From Xanthostigma xanthostigma (lineage: Eukaryota; Arthropoda; Insecta; Raphidioptera; Raphidiidae), in contig OY754468.1 in assembly GCA_963575645.1 (NCBI GenBank), positions 50,231,665 through 50,295,664 on the forward strand: a stretch of 64,000 nt of DNA, written 5' to 3'. The notes beneath the pieces were generated by a model, which ran no database searches, was not told where the DNA came from, and saw nothing but the letters and a program-made list of their open reading frames with translations. A program made the translations under genes and the position numbers. Of the stretch, positions 47,216 through 57,871 are shown in pieces (position 1 is the stretch's first letter; the number at the start of each line of letters is the position of its first letter).

Positions 47216-48070
47216 TAGTCAAAATTTTACATAATTTTTTCATTTTAAGGTCCCCCGAATCCAAAAAACATATTTTTGGAAAAACTCTGTGCGTCTGTTT
47301 GTCTGTGAACACGATACAGGTCGAACGGATGAACGGATTGAATCCAAATTTCGAGAGGATGTTTGATACGTAAATATGAAGAGTCCTATTGTTTTTGGGG
47401 AAAATCAGCGCATGCGCAAAAGAGATATATGCTATAACGTTGTTTTTTATATAATAAATAATAATGGTATGTTTTTCATAACGGTTTATTATGTTATTTA
47501 TTTTTTCAAGAAAGTTTTGTTTAATTTTTTTTTCTTAACTTTATAGTTTCGGAAATATTTTGAAAATAAAAAAATCAACTGTTCTTATGTTTTGTAGATC
47601 TGTCAGAAATAGACTAACATATTATGTAGGTAACCATGGCAACGAATAGCAAATATCATATTGAAATCTTTGATTAACGTCTGATTAGAACTCTTCGATA
47701 AATAAAATTATCAACCAATTTTTCAGACAATATATTAACAAAAAATATAAAATTAATACAATAACGTTTCAATCCGGATTTGGATCTTCTTCAGAATTGA
47801 TCTAAAAAGTATAAAAATAATTAATATTTAAAATCTAATTCGCTTTTTATAGAATCTTTCAAAAATATTTATGATTATCAAAATAATGAAAAAATAATAA
47901 CAATCCAAATCCGGATTGAAACGTTATTGTATTAATTTTATATTTTTTGTTAATATAATTGTTAATAAAAATTGGTCGATATTTTATTTATTGAAAACTA
48001 TCATATTGAATACCAGCCATTACCCGCGTCATCTCACGCGATATCAGATATTTTATTCTCTTTATTGGAG
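47216..48070 (+). repeat. Repeat family Z, copy 2, split by an insertion
   Basis: It matches 13885-14560 in opposite orientation, including GTCTGTGAACACGATACAGG and 'AATATGAAGAGTCCTATTGT', and continues to CATTACCCGCGTCATCTCAC as in the 22.3-23.8-kb palindrome. It is interrupted at 47666-47998 by another element. Confidence 0.75.
47666..47998. mobile_element. 333-bp retroposon-like insertion with 12-bp target duplication
   Basis: TATCATATTGAA occurs at both borders (47654-47665 and 47999-48010), and the flanks join into an uninterrupted family-Z sequence. The insert has inverted ~48-bp arms meeting at CCAAATCCGGATTGAAACGT and outer blocks AATTGGTCGAT / 'ATCAACCAATT'. No TA, TTAA or 8-bp signature is present. 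The long duplication suggests target-primed insertion, possibly a Penelope-like derivative, but no reverse transcriptase or endonuclease frame exists here. Confidence 0.75.
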
Positions 48071-48079
48071 CTACTGCAA

Positions 48080-49245
48080 TATTTTGCCAGATTAATTTAT
48101 ATTTATTTATTAAAAAAAATGCAGTGTTTATATATCGCGTGCCAAATAGATCTTTATTTTAGTTACTCAACAATTAATATAGCTGCTCTTTTATTTTTCA
48201 TTTTGTTCCATTTTATTTTGTTAAATGCGTACTTCATTTGTTGACGTAGGTATCGTGTCCTTGACTCTGAGGCCACATTTATAATAATTATTAATTTGTT
48301 ATTTTGCATTCGTCTTGCAACTTTTAATCAGTAGATGGCTCGCCGGAGGACGTCATCCCCCCACAACGGAACAAAGCAACCCCTGTCATCTACCAACCTT
48401 GAATGTGGTCGAATAAAATTCATATTATTTGTTAGAACTATTTAAGACTCGGTCTATAAAGGTAAACTATAAGGGTATAAAATGTTAAAAATACATCGAT
48501 ACACATTTCTTGGGGGAGAGGGGGTAATTTTCAATCCAGTTGTCTGATGTGGAAAGATATCCGTGAGCGATTTTTATACATACAGGGCGTTGAAATTAGA
48601 TTGTTGTATTTGGTTTAACCCTTTCTCGTTTAGGAGCCACGAGACGTATCGGTGCGAGTATGGAGGCGGAGGAAATTTAAGGGTAGTAGTGTGTACGTGA
48701 GATCTTTGTCAGTTAATAAGTGATATTGAAGCGATCGAATTATAGCGCCGACGCGCAAACGAGCCGCAGACTAATTCAACATTCTGTATAAATGCACATT
48801 TCAGATGCAGAGTCAGTGTTTGTAGATTAAAATCAAAGTCGCGAACTTAGCGGCAGGTGTATGAAAGCTACATTGAAGATTTGTAGAGTGATGCACCTTC
48901 AAAAAAATGCATTCGGACAATGTTGGTTTTCAGCCGGATTTGTCCTCAAAAAAAATCTGAAGGAAACTTAAAAAATAATATCAACTTCCGGTCAAGCTTA
49001 TGTCGTAATGAGGAAAGTGTTATCATTAAAAAAATACCTCAAAATACACATTTTTTATCAGGTTCCATTTTTGCGGAGGAAATTAATTTGTTGTAAAGGG
49101 ATTTCTGCGATAGGATCACTTTGTCTGTTCCGACTGCATGCTTTCGAGTTGTATTTAGTATCAAATACTAAAGTCTGTAAATTAATTCAAGCTTTTCAGT
49201 GCGATAAAAAGATACGGCCTTTCAAAAATCACGTGTTTTGATACT
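48080..49245. other. Intron stretch without supported features
   Basis: A GC-richer patch at 48640-48790 (GGAGCCACGAGACGTATCGG) has no recognised identity. Open frames at 47972-48244 and 49008-49241 are not recognised. Confidence 0.35.
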
Positions 49246-49250
49246 GACTC

Positions 49251-49555
49251 ACTCATCAAAATCGAGAGGATATTTCCCGTTGACCTAGAATCTTGAAAGA
49301 CACGAAGGAAGCTTTCATATAGCACAAGCAAATGAAACAATCCTAAAATCACTAATTTCTAATTCTATGTGGAATCATTGCATGACCAATTGTCAATTCT
49401 CAACAAAGTCAAATTATTACAGCACTCATCAAAATCGATAGGATATTTCCCGTTGACGTAGAATCTTGAAAGGCAAAAAAGGAAGCTTTCATATAGCACA
49501 AGCAAATGAAACAATCCTAAAATCACTAATTTCTAATTCTATGGGGAATCATTAC
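49251..49555 (+). repeat. Tandem duplication, ~130-bp unit, ~175-bp period
   Basis: Two units starting CACTCATCAAAATCGA (about 49249 and 49424) run through GGATATTTCCCGTTGAC and 'AGCACAAGCAAATGAAACAA' to 'GGGAATCATT'. They are almost identical, so the duplication is recent. Confidence 0.9.
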
Positions 49556-49571
49556 CAATGGTCAACTTTAA

Positions 49572-49893
49572 CACGTTGACCGCCACGCTTTATTTAAATT
49601 TTGGGTCTCCAGGGCCACCACCGTATTTTATAAAATACAGCTTATTATCATCTTTCTAAGTCTAAACATGTTAGGGTTAGTTTCAGAAAAACATTTTCGG
49701 CGGGAAACGAGCATGCAAGTCTACCGCGCCGAGCTTTAAATGTTTCCATATAAATACACGCTTTGCATGGCACAACTGCAAAGCCACGAGTGGTTTAAAC
49801 CTAGTCGTGCCAGTGGCACAATATTTGTGCCACGCGGCGTCTATAGCAAATTTACTCATGGCACATACGTCATGTCACATGGCAGTCTACGTG
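49572..49893. mobile_element. piggyBac-type MITE (322 bp) at TTAA sites
   Basis: Both flanks are TTAA (49568-49571 and 49894-49897). The ends CACGTTGACCGCC and GGCAGTCTACGTG are inverted repeats with two mismatches. The interior has 'GTGGCACAATATTTGTGCCA' palindromes. TTAA target and CAC... ends fit piggyBac-related elements. Two overlapping frames (60 and 95 codons) start inside it and are not supported. Confidence 0.85.
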
Positions 49894-49899
49894 TTAAGA

Positions 49900-51700
49900 A
49901 AATCAAATTATTACAACGGTGAGGAACCCTCAGGTTTTCATCTTTCTTCCTTAGCACGGCAGTCTAGCGTTCGCAGACAACAGTTTTCGATATGTTTTGA
50001 CTTTTGTTGTCAGTCTTTAAAGAAAAAAGACAAACATCTGTTTTTATTTATTTTTATTTTTTTCTGTAACGGACAGACGCGCAAACACCTGTAAGGAAGT
50101 GCGATTTCTTTATACGAGAATAAAATATTTAATGCGCTTTACGCGAGCAAAATTTCCAACGGAAATCCCATATGTCGTGGACGGTCGCCCTTTGTGAATC
50201 ATGCAAGAAACAGGTGAAAAATTAAATAATGGATTTTATCTTTATCTTGAGATCCGTATATGTTGAAAGTATTCCGACATTTCTTTAAAATGCACATCAA
50301 TAATATTTTAATTTTAATAAATTTAAACGCTTCCACTTCACTGCATCGACCGCGGATTTTAGTTAATAATTTCTGGATTTTTTTTCAAGACAAATTCGGA
50401 ATCGTACCTACTGAAAGGAACATGTCGATTTATGATACATGAACAAAATGGCTGGACCCGAGTAAAAGGAAATGAAAGATAATTATCTTTCGAATTTGGT
50501 TGATTTATTGGGAAAACCCTACATAAAACCCAGACGCAGATAAAAAAGACCAGCCTCTGATCTGGAGGAGGGGGCAAATCGGGGCACCCGCTCCGGGAGG
50601 CAGTTTCAGGGAGCGCCAAAATCATAATACAATACGGTTGAAAATCATGCCCAATCTGTCCTTTTTCCGATTTACTCAATCTGCTTTGTTTTCTGTTCAC
50701 TAGAAATGCCAATCATTATATATCTGTGAGTTTTTTTTAAGTAATTTATCTCTAACGCTGAAGAGAGGGGGCGCCATTATGGAGTTTCTGCCCCGGTTCG
50801 AAAAAATCGTAGATCCGGGACTGAAAAAGTCCTTGATACATCTCCTAGAAACTTTAAGTTTAAAATTTGATGTCTCTGGATAAAGCAGACTGACGTACAT
50901 AAAAACGCGATTTTTCGATATGCAGAGACCATATGATATAACTGTTACAAGACTTTTTTAACTCTTTATCGTTTGTTTGATAGATAAATAGATTGATTTT
51001 GTAAATCAGCAGAGGCCATAAACATCTTATGGTGTTTCACTGCTTGCTCGAAAATGGTGTTCATCACCAAACAGGAAAACTTTGTAAAATCAAATTATAA
51101 TATGCAACCAACTTTCAAAGATCGTTTTTTAACAAGAAATGTACCGGAGCCAACCCTGCGTAATTAATATTATTACTGTACACTTGTTACTTTAGCCACT
51201 TACTTTTAGTTTACAATCGAAGAAATAAATAGTTGGCAAAACCAAAAGTGCACATCCCGCAAGTTTTCCACTGTACATTATATTATAATGAAAAAAATTG
51301 AGAAAATAGATTAAAACAAATAAGAAAAAAAATAAAAATATACGAGAAACATTTGTAAAATAAGAAATTTTTTTTAGCAATTATGCACGGGTTTTGCTCT
51401 CAAAAATCCCGATTTTTTGAGTTTCTTGTCCTAGTTTATTGACTTTCTAGTTTATCGAAGAACGCATTTTATAGACACAATATCCCAAAACACTATTTTT
51501 CAAGAATATCCCACCGCTACACTAGCGGTAGGTACCTATGTGCAATAGATTAAAAAAAAACAATTAAAAAATTAAAATGAAAAAAATAAAATGAAAAAAA
51601 AAAATAATAAAAAAAATATATGAGAAATATATTATATATAATATATAAATATTAAGTGGAATTAAGTGGAATAAAATGGAATATAAAAATAAAAAAATTC
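49900..51700. other. Intron stretch without supported features
   Basis: A slightly GC-richer segment at 50540-50630 and 50760-50800 (GAGAGGGGGCGCCATTATGG) may be an old retroposon tail. The 117-codon minus frame at 50359-50712 is not recognised. Confidence 0.35.
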
Positions 51701-51705
51701 TTATG

Positions 51706-51779
51706 TCAGCGGGAATCGAACCCGGCACCTTGGGATTACAGGACTTACGCTTTAACCGTTCGGCCACACCGATGCCGTA
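51706..51779 (-). repeat. tRNA-like sequence, probable SINE head
   Basis: Read on the minus strand, it has a good A box (TGGCCGAACGG) and a perfect B box (GGTTCGATTCC) at tRNA-like spacing, with CTGTAAT where an anticodon loop would lie. The acceptor arms do not pair and the anticodon stem is weak, so an intact tRNA is unlikely. An AT-rich tail with repeated 'ATTCCACTTAA' follows. Intact polymerase III boxes with a lost fold suggest a tRNA-derived SINE. The 61-codon plus frame containing CQRESNPAPWDYR is translated SINE. Confidence 0.6.
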
Positions 51780-52036
51780 CAACGCCTTTGTTATTATGGT
51801 ATAGAAGTGTAGCAGTTATTTTACGTATCATACTACATTAATTGAGTATATTTATTATGTTTTTTGTTTTTTTATTTTAATTAGCTGTCAAAAATAATAA
51901 AAAAAAAACTGTTTATAAAAATTAAACTACTGAACACATTTTAGTGAATTTAAATAGGGTTCTGGTCTGATAGTAAACAAAGTGAATAAAATATAACCCA
52001 AGGGGATCCGACCAAAATTGCGATCTGTAGAGTCGT

Positions 52037-52088
52037 GACGTACGTACATACGTACGTACGTACGTACGTACGTACGTACATACGTACA
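52037..52088. repeat. ACGT tetranucleotide microsatellite
   Basis: About twelve GTAC/ACGT units with two CAT-type interruptions; self-complementary. Confidence 0.95.
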
Positions 52089-52296
52089 GACCAACCGACA
52101 ACTGCTGTTTGTGATTTTCAATTACAATTTTAATAGTATTTATGAACTCGAATTGATTTAAAAATGGTTCTGTTTTATAGATCAGAATCTCCTCTTTTCA
52201 AAAAGTTTCATTTTGAATGGATTTCGTGTGAAATTAACTTAGATATAACTTCTTATCTGAACGAAAGTCAGCTCTGATGCACAAAGCGATAATAAA

Positions 52297-52327
52297 GCAC
52301 ATACCGCTAGTTTAGCGGTATGTGCAA
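52297..52327. repeat. Short perfect hairpin
   Basis: GCACATACCGCTA pairs with TAGCGGTATGTGC around a short loop. A diverged relative of this block is at 51522-51546 (CACTAGCGGTAGGTACC), in the same intron. Confidence 0.6.
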
Positions 52328-53099
52328 TAAGGGGGTTGTTTCCAGACAAAAACCGCATATAACTTGTACCTGTCCGTAATTCCACCATATGGTGGATGGG
52401 ACTCATCTAGCCAGCTAATATGTAAATGCTATTATTATTATTAGTTCCGAAGTATACATTTTTATATAATGTGTATCAAAAATATCTTTTCAAAGAAAAC
52501 AGGTGTTGACGATTTTGAACGATTGAGGATCGGTTTTACAAGAAAGAATAACTTTGACTCGATTCCCAAAGCCGCTGGAGTTGACTTGTGGTCGATGCCA
52601 AATGATAGTGGATTATAGACGCTCAACAGCCGAGGCATCAGCGTCGGTGCAAAATAAAACGACGCGATAAATTACCAACGAATTTTTCCATAACAATGCT
52701 GGTAACAGTTGATCATTTGCCCGCATTGATGAATCGAAATATTGAATTATCGCAATTCAAAACTAACTGGGATTTTTACCTCCATTCTTTATGCTGTCAC
52801 GACTCAACATTCTTCTTCAACTGTGAGTCGAATTGTCTTGCTGACTTACAACGATACAAACGGTTCCCGATAACTTTTCTAATCAACACATTTCTTGTTC
52901 GGTAAAAAGTTTTTGATTTTTGTGACACCGTGTAAAAACGCACACATACTTTCTTCCTGAATTTAAAACATTTGCAGGTGCACATCCTGTACTTAAACAT
53001 TACCCTTCTTCTTCTTCTGCTGTAGTCAATTAGTGTGGACATCTGTTGCATGTTTTTTTTTAGGAAACGCTGATGGTGCCAGTTGATTGGTCGTTATTC

Positions 53100-53490
53100 T
53101 GAAAAAAAAATCGTTATTTTGTTCTCTTATTACTGTAATGGTATCTGGTAAATTCGATTTATATTCAAACAAAATGCTTGTCTTTAATGGATTTTTGTAT
53201 TGGTCTAAGGTTTAAAACCAGCAATCTATTTGTCATTGCTGAATCAAAATGAGAAAACGCATCCTGAACTGCTTTGAAAGTCAGAAAAAAATCGCTATTT
53301 TGTTCTCTTATTACTGTGTTTTTTTTTTGGTAATATAACAATGGCGTCTGGTAAATTCGATTTATATTCAAACAAAATGCTTGTCTTTAATGGATTTTTG
53401 TATTGGTCTAAGGTTTAAACTCAGCAATCGATTTGTCATTGTTGAATCAAAATGAGCGCAAACGCATCCTGAACTGGTTTGAAAGTCAGA
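53100..53490 (+). repeat. Tandem duplication of ~190 bp near the last Tribbles exon
   Basis: Two near-identical units share 'TTTTGTTCTCTTATTACTGT', 'GGTAAATTCGATTTATATTC' and 'AACGCATCCTGAACTG'. The second has a ~20-bp T-rich insertion. The array ends about 500 bp before the acceptor at 53994. Confidence 0.9.
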
Positions 53491-53575
53491 TGGCGATATT
53501 TCGACTCGTTAACAGTTCGTTGAATCAATGCCCACCACTATCCGTTTCAAGTCCCATCGCTTGATTCTGTTCTAA

Positions 53576-53946
53576 CCATATACTTTTTATTCTATACTGA
53601 GCATGGGAATAAAATCGCAATCGAACCATTAGGGTGTCTTTTTTTACGCCGTAAGCACTGTCGTATTCAGGAGGGCTAAACAAGCACGGGGGGACCCGGC
53701 TTAAGAAATTTCTAATTTGCCCCCTCCTGGGCCACAAACTGGGTACGCCCATGTTAACGTCATAGAAAAAGACAAAGTTTTTGAAACAGAGATACTTTAT
53801 TCAGATTGAATGCAAGTACATCAACCAATCCTATCATCGGAGAAATCAGGGAATTACATCGAAGAAAGAGACGCAGATATATTTTCGATACGCTTTGTTC
53901 CGTTCACTCACCGCACATTGAGTATATAGGCAATGATTCATATAGT
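53576..53946 (+). repeat. Dispersed repeat family 'CCCATGTTAACGTC', full copy
   Basis: It matches 19085-19466 in reverse. It ends 48 bp before the Tribbles acceptor site, so it probably abuts or includes the branch-point region. It holds GTACGCCCATGTTAACG and GAATGCAAGTACATCAACC. Confidence 0.8.
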
Positions 53947-53994
53947 TAATTAATAGATATATGGTTCTAACAGTGTTGTTTTCTTTTGTTCCAG

Positions 53995-54259
53995 GTATCC
54001 TTTCAATGATTCGGAGCACACGTCGCTGTTTGCCAAAATAGCACGCGGGAATTATTCGGTTCCGGAATGCCTGTCGTCGAGAGCGAAATGTTTAATACGG
54101 TCGCTTTTACGAAGAGAACCTTCGGAGCGAATAGCAAGCGAAGACGTTCTTCTGCATCCCTGGTTGGCTCGCGAGGACAACTCGTCGTTAGGTCACCCGT
54201 ATTTACGAAAGCAGGTCGATCAGCTGGTGCCCGACACCTATTTTTCCGATGAGGACTAA
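53995..54259 (+). CDS. trbl: Tribbles pseudokinase, last coding exon (C-lobe end and tail)
   Basis: After CAG at 53992-53994 the exon completes the split Arg and reads [20 protein letters not shown], then [26 protein letters not shown] and a tail ending [13 protein letters not shown], with TAA at 54257-54259 (87 codons plus stop). [14 protein letters not shown] is near-identical to vertebrate TRIB1/2. VLLHPWL matches the conserved MEK-binding 'I-L-L-H-P-W-F' motif with Leu for Phe. DQLVPD fits the COP1 docking consensus (D/E-Q-x-V-P-D/E). The tail is short, as in TRIB homologues. The reading frame runs across the intron from 44012 without adjustment, so both exons belong to one gene. A 61-codon frame starting at 54067 is the same DNA in another frame. 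Confidence 0.95.
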
Positions 54260-54979
54260 CAACGCCGGAATCAAACAGGCTGTGATAAAATTAATTAACG
54301 CGTTGTAACATACAATATTGATGACCGTTGCGTCTCCATAGTACGCAATGTTGTGTAAATATTAATATAATTTAGAAAACAAATTTACCTTAACTTTATA
54401 TGTTGATTAATCAGTAGGACCTAAAACGTGTAATATTTAGTTTTTTTTTTTTCATTTGATGTGGCTGTACCTCGTATTTTAAAAAAACGCATTTTGTCGT
54501 AAGCCTCGTATAACTCAATTTCAATATTTATAGTTTTTTAAAAACTAACATTATTCAAAACAGCAAGTTATTTTTGAAGTGAAAACTTCTTTAGTGGCGT
54601 TGTACACTTTTTGTTTGTAATGGGTAAAAAATGTTAAACTCGCGTCAGGACACGTGACCTGATCGAAAATTCGTAAGACGTTAATATTCAAGTTTTCACT
54701 TCTGCACTTCTGGAGTGCAATTTTTTAAATTCATAATATTGTAGGTTTTTTTTACAAATGGTCTTTCAACAGCTTCTCAATACTTTTAACTAAATCGGGT
54801 TTTCAATTGTTTTTGTTACTGTTTTCGACGATTTAAGACAAAATAGAGAAGAAATATTGAAATACGCGAGTTTTAAGGGGTGTCGGTAAATTTGTTTTTT
54901 TTATGACAGTGTAGTGAATACGTTTTGTGCATCCCTGCAAAAATTAATTCGACTGGTAACGATGATGCTATTTTTTATA

Positions 54980-55165
54980 ACACAAGCAAGCTGTTTTGGC
55001 ATAAAACAAAATAAAGCTGCTTCGTCATAAAACAAAAACAAGCTGTTTGGGCATAAAACAAAATAAAGCTGCTTTGTCATAAAACAAAAGCAAGCTGTTT
55101 TGGCGTAAAACAAAATAAAGCTGCTTCGTCATAAAACAAAAGCAAGCTGTTTTAAAACAGAAGCA
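54980..55165 (+). repeat. 52-bp tandem array carrying AATAAA in each unit
   Basis: Units of the form AAGCTGTTTTGGCATAAAAC + AAAATAAAGCTGCTTCGTCA + TAAAACAAAAGC repeat about 3.3 times. AATAAA lies at 55010-55015, 55062-55067 and 55114-55119, exactly 52 bp apart. A related sub-unit (CTGCTT/CTGTTT) repeats at half period. The minus frame 54901-55113 is the translated repeat. Confidence 0.9.
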
Positions 55166-56190
55166 ATTGGGTAGCATTTATGGAGGGATTTGGGCTGTAC
55201 AAAACGTAGGGTGGTACTTATGTGAGCAAATTTGTGATCATTGGTTTTTATGTTATCTTTTTTAAATGAAAGAAATTATTACCTACAAACATTTCAGCAT
55301 ACTCTTTTTAAATACTTGTATCATAATATTTTGTTTTGTGTTAAGATTTTTTTTTATTGTTTTATCAAATAGAGAAAAAAGGGACCATATACTTAATGTT
55401 TTTATTTAAATGAAAACTGCCATTTTTTGTATCGTAGTTATCATTTTATAGGTAGGTATTTATTATTCGATTTGAATATCAGTTTAGTATGAAATGATTT
55501 TGAAGTAATAATTTCTTTTTAATTAAAATATTTTTACCCATCGGCAAACTTTTTTTTTTTAATTTTTTCCATGTTTTGTTCAAAATATAATTTTTCAAGT
55601 AGGTAGGGTAGGTGTTTGATCAATCCATAAAATATATAAAAAAATTGTCAAATTTTAGTTTTTGACAAGAAATTATTGTTGTCTAAATCTTTTAAACCGA
55701 TGGGCTTATATGTAAAATTTCCTACCGATATAATTCTAACTTATTTATTTTTTTTTTTTTTGTTAAAAAATTTAATTTTTGTGAAATGAAAGTAAAAATT
55801 GTTAAGAAATGTTACGAGTTATTGAGATATATTCGTGTATATTCTTGAGAAGCTGAAATTTTCACATTTCTCTCAGTAAAAAAAACATTTTTTTGTTAAA
55901 TTTGCATGGATACTGATAAAAAATGAATCGATACTATTTTAAAACTGTAAAAATATTTTGAAGCGTTTTTGTATAGAAACGAGTTTTAAGTCGAATTTTT
56001 TAAAACAACGTGTATTTGTTGTGGTTCGTGTTTATTTTTTTTTAATTTGTTTTTAAAAAATAACAGTTGGTATGTCGACATTTTATAACCACAACAAAAT
56101 AAAAAATTATCATGGTTAATTCGTAATGTTATTTTTAAACATTATCTAGGTAAACAATACAGTGTAGGTAGTCATTCATTTTTTTTATGG

Positions 56191-56359
56191 TTTAATGATG
56201 GAGTGTACACTGTACAGCGTCCGGCTCGAAGGACCACAAAAGACGTACAAAATCGTCATATTGTTGTATTGGTCCTTCGAGCAGGACAGTACCTCTGTAC
56301 AAAAGAACTTCCAGAAGTACTGCTGGTCAGACAAGAGCTTTGTACACTCCATCATTAAA
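56191..56359. mobile_element. Foldback MITE in the putative Tribbles 3' UTR
   Basis: TTTAATGATGGAGTGTACA pairs with TGTACACTCCATCATTAAA. A second inner stem is formed by GCTCGAAGGACCA and TGGTCCTTCGAGC. A 61-codon frame crosses it and is not supported. Confidence 0.75.
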
Positions 56360-57106
56360 AACTTAAAGCCTTCTGGTTGATAGAATAACTGCGTTCTTTT
56401 GCCGTTTGTTCCATGCTTTGTTTCTCGCGAGGAAAGTAGAAATTTCCAAGAATGTGATCAACTCGAAAATTAACAAATTGCGTAAAGGTGAACTGATAAC
56501 AGCTATCAAATCAGAAGGTCGAAAAAATGATAATATAGCATGCAAATAGTGATTTGTTTTTGCAATAGTAAAATGAAATTTTCTATTTAAATATTTGGCG
56601 GCGTTTTGGCTGGCTTAAAGACTGATATATATGAAAAATGTAAATGAAAGATATTTAATTTTTGAAAAAAAAATGTAGCATATTTGTTGGCTTGTCACAT
56701 TTTGTTTTGCTTGTTGTTTAGCGATCGTCTTTTTTTAAATGTGGAATATTTTTTATGTTTGATTACAGCTGTGACAAATCAAAAATATGCGCTATAAAAA
56801 TATAGTTTTATTATAATTAAAGTACATATAATTTATATAAAAAAAAGAATTTATCATTGAAATACAGTGCCAGAAAATGGAACGGTTGTACGATCTCTTC
56901 AAAGGTTGGATTTGAGGAGGGCTTCAAAGTGTACCCAAAAATACTATATTACCGATAAACACGACATTCTGGACACACTTTTGGAAGTTCCGATTCAAAT
57001 TCAGCCAAAATTGGAAATACTAGATATCACCGATCATTGTTTTTATATTTTATGAAATATTCGTCGTTATTGTTTATAAGTTTTGATTATGATTACAAAT
57101 AAAAAA

Positions 57107-57316
57107 TTGGTTGTCTGTAACGTCGGTTTACGGACGATAGTTTAACGTGATAACGTATCATATTATAACCTAAATTTTAGTAGCTGTCAAACTTGGGCCG
57201 AAGCATACTGCGCTCTCGCTTGCACGCACAGGATCAGGCGGAACGTTAGGAACGTTACACTTTTTCGTGCGTGCAGCTGGTGTTTCATCAATTTATAAGA
57301 CGTTATCACGTCAAAC
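57107..57316 (-). mobile_element. Dispersed element Y, short copy
   Basis: Reverse-oriented relative of 34065-34760, with TTGATAATGT-type ends replaced by 'TATAAGACGTTATCACGTCA' and 'GTCGGTTTACGGACGATAGT'. About 450 bp of interior is missing relative to the longer copy. The minus frame 57187-57426 overlaps it and is not supported. Confidence 0.65.
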
Positions 57317-57871
57317 AAATGTATTGAATTATCATAAATGAACCAAAAACTTAAAACATCTATAGAATAAAATAATATCCCTATTTTATAAAATATGAAA
57401 ATAATGAAGCTGGAATGTTGCGTCAAAAACTAATTAAATATCGATAATTGATCTCTGTAAATTTTTAACGGAGCTTTATTGATCACAATCTTGTTGCATG
57501 AACAAATTAATATATTATCCTACTACCTAAGAATAAATTGATTTTCTTGACAGAAAAAAATAGTTACAATCACAAATAAATACCTAAGTTATTCAATTAG
57601 TTTTTGACCTTCGAACAAATATATTGTCATAATTTATTTTCATGTAAGTTTAGTCATTTTTATTATATTAATATTACTATATTTCGTTTCCTAACTGTTG
57701 CTGTAAATTATACTATTAAATAAGCCATTTATATGTATAAAAAGAAAACATTTTAAGTGTATAAATGTAAATAGTTCCCCATTCAATCTTTTTTGTGAAA
57801 AAAATCATTGTCGTTAATATTATGGTTAGTGCTGTTGTCAAAATAAACTATTTAATTTGGAATTTTGTCTC

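Larger units (their letters stand above)
44013..53994 (+). other. Tribbles last intron (9,982 bp)
   Basis: The donor is AG|GTGAGT at 44012/44013. The acceptor is TTTTCTTTTGTTCCAG ending at 53994. It is phase 2, splitting an Arg codon (AG|G) whose junction reads ...[16 protein letters not shown]..., exactly the Tribbles sequence order. The intron holds many mobile elements (listed separately) and two tandem duplications, and no other gene could be supported in it. Confidence 0.9.
54260..57870 (+). other. Probable long AT-rich 3' UTR of Tribbles
   Basis: After the stop codon about 3.6 kb of very AT-rich, T-tract-rich DNA has no recognised gene. Candidate AATAAA signals occur at 55010, 55062 and 55114 (inside a tandem array) and at 57842-57847, after which the composition becomes more mixed. 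Short 60-70-codon frames here are not recognised. The actual cleavage site cannot be told from sequence alone. Confidence 0.45.

Noticed and set aside
50359-50712. 117-codon minus frame in the Tribbles intron
   Set aside because: No domain, mixed low-complexity composition and no splice or start context; not supported as a gene.
51706-51779. Functional tRNA gene
   Set aside because: The acceptor stem does not pair and the anticodon stem is weak; better explained as a SINE head.
51656-51841. 61-codon frame containing CQRESNPAPWDYR
   Set aside because: It is the antisense of the tRNA-like B box region, a common false protein prediction from SINEs.
56867-57055. 62-codon frame in the putative 3' UTR
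   Set aside because: No domain recognised, AT-rich surroundings and no supporting splice or start context.
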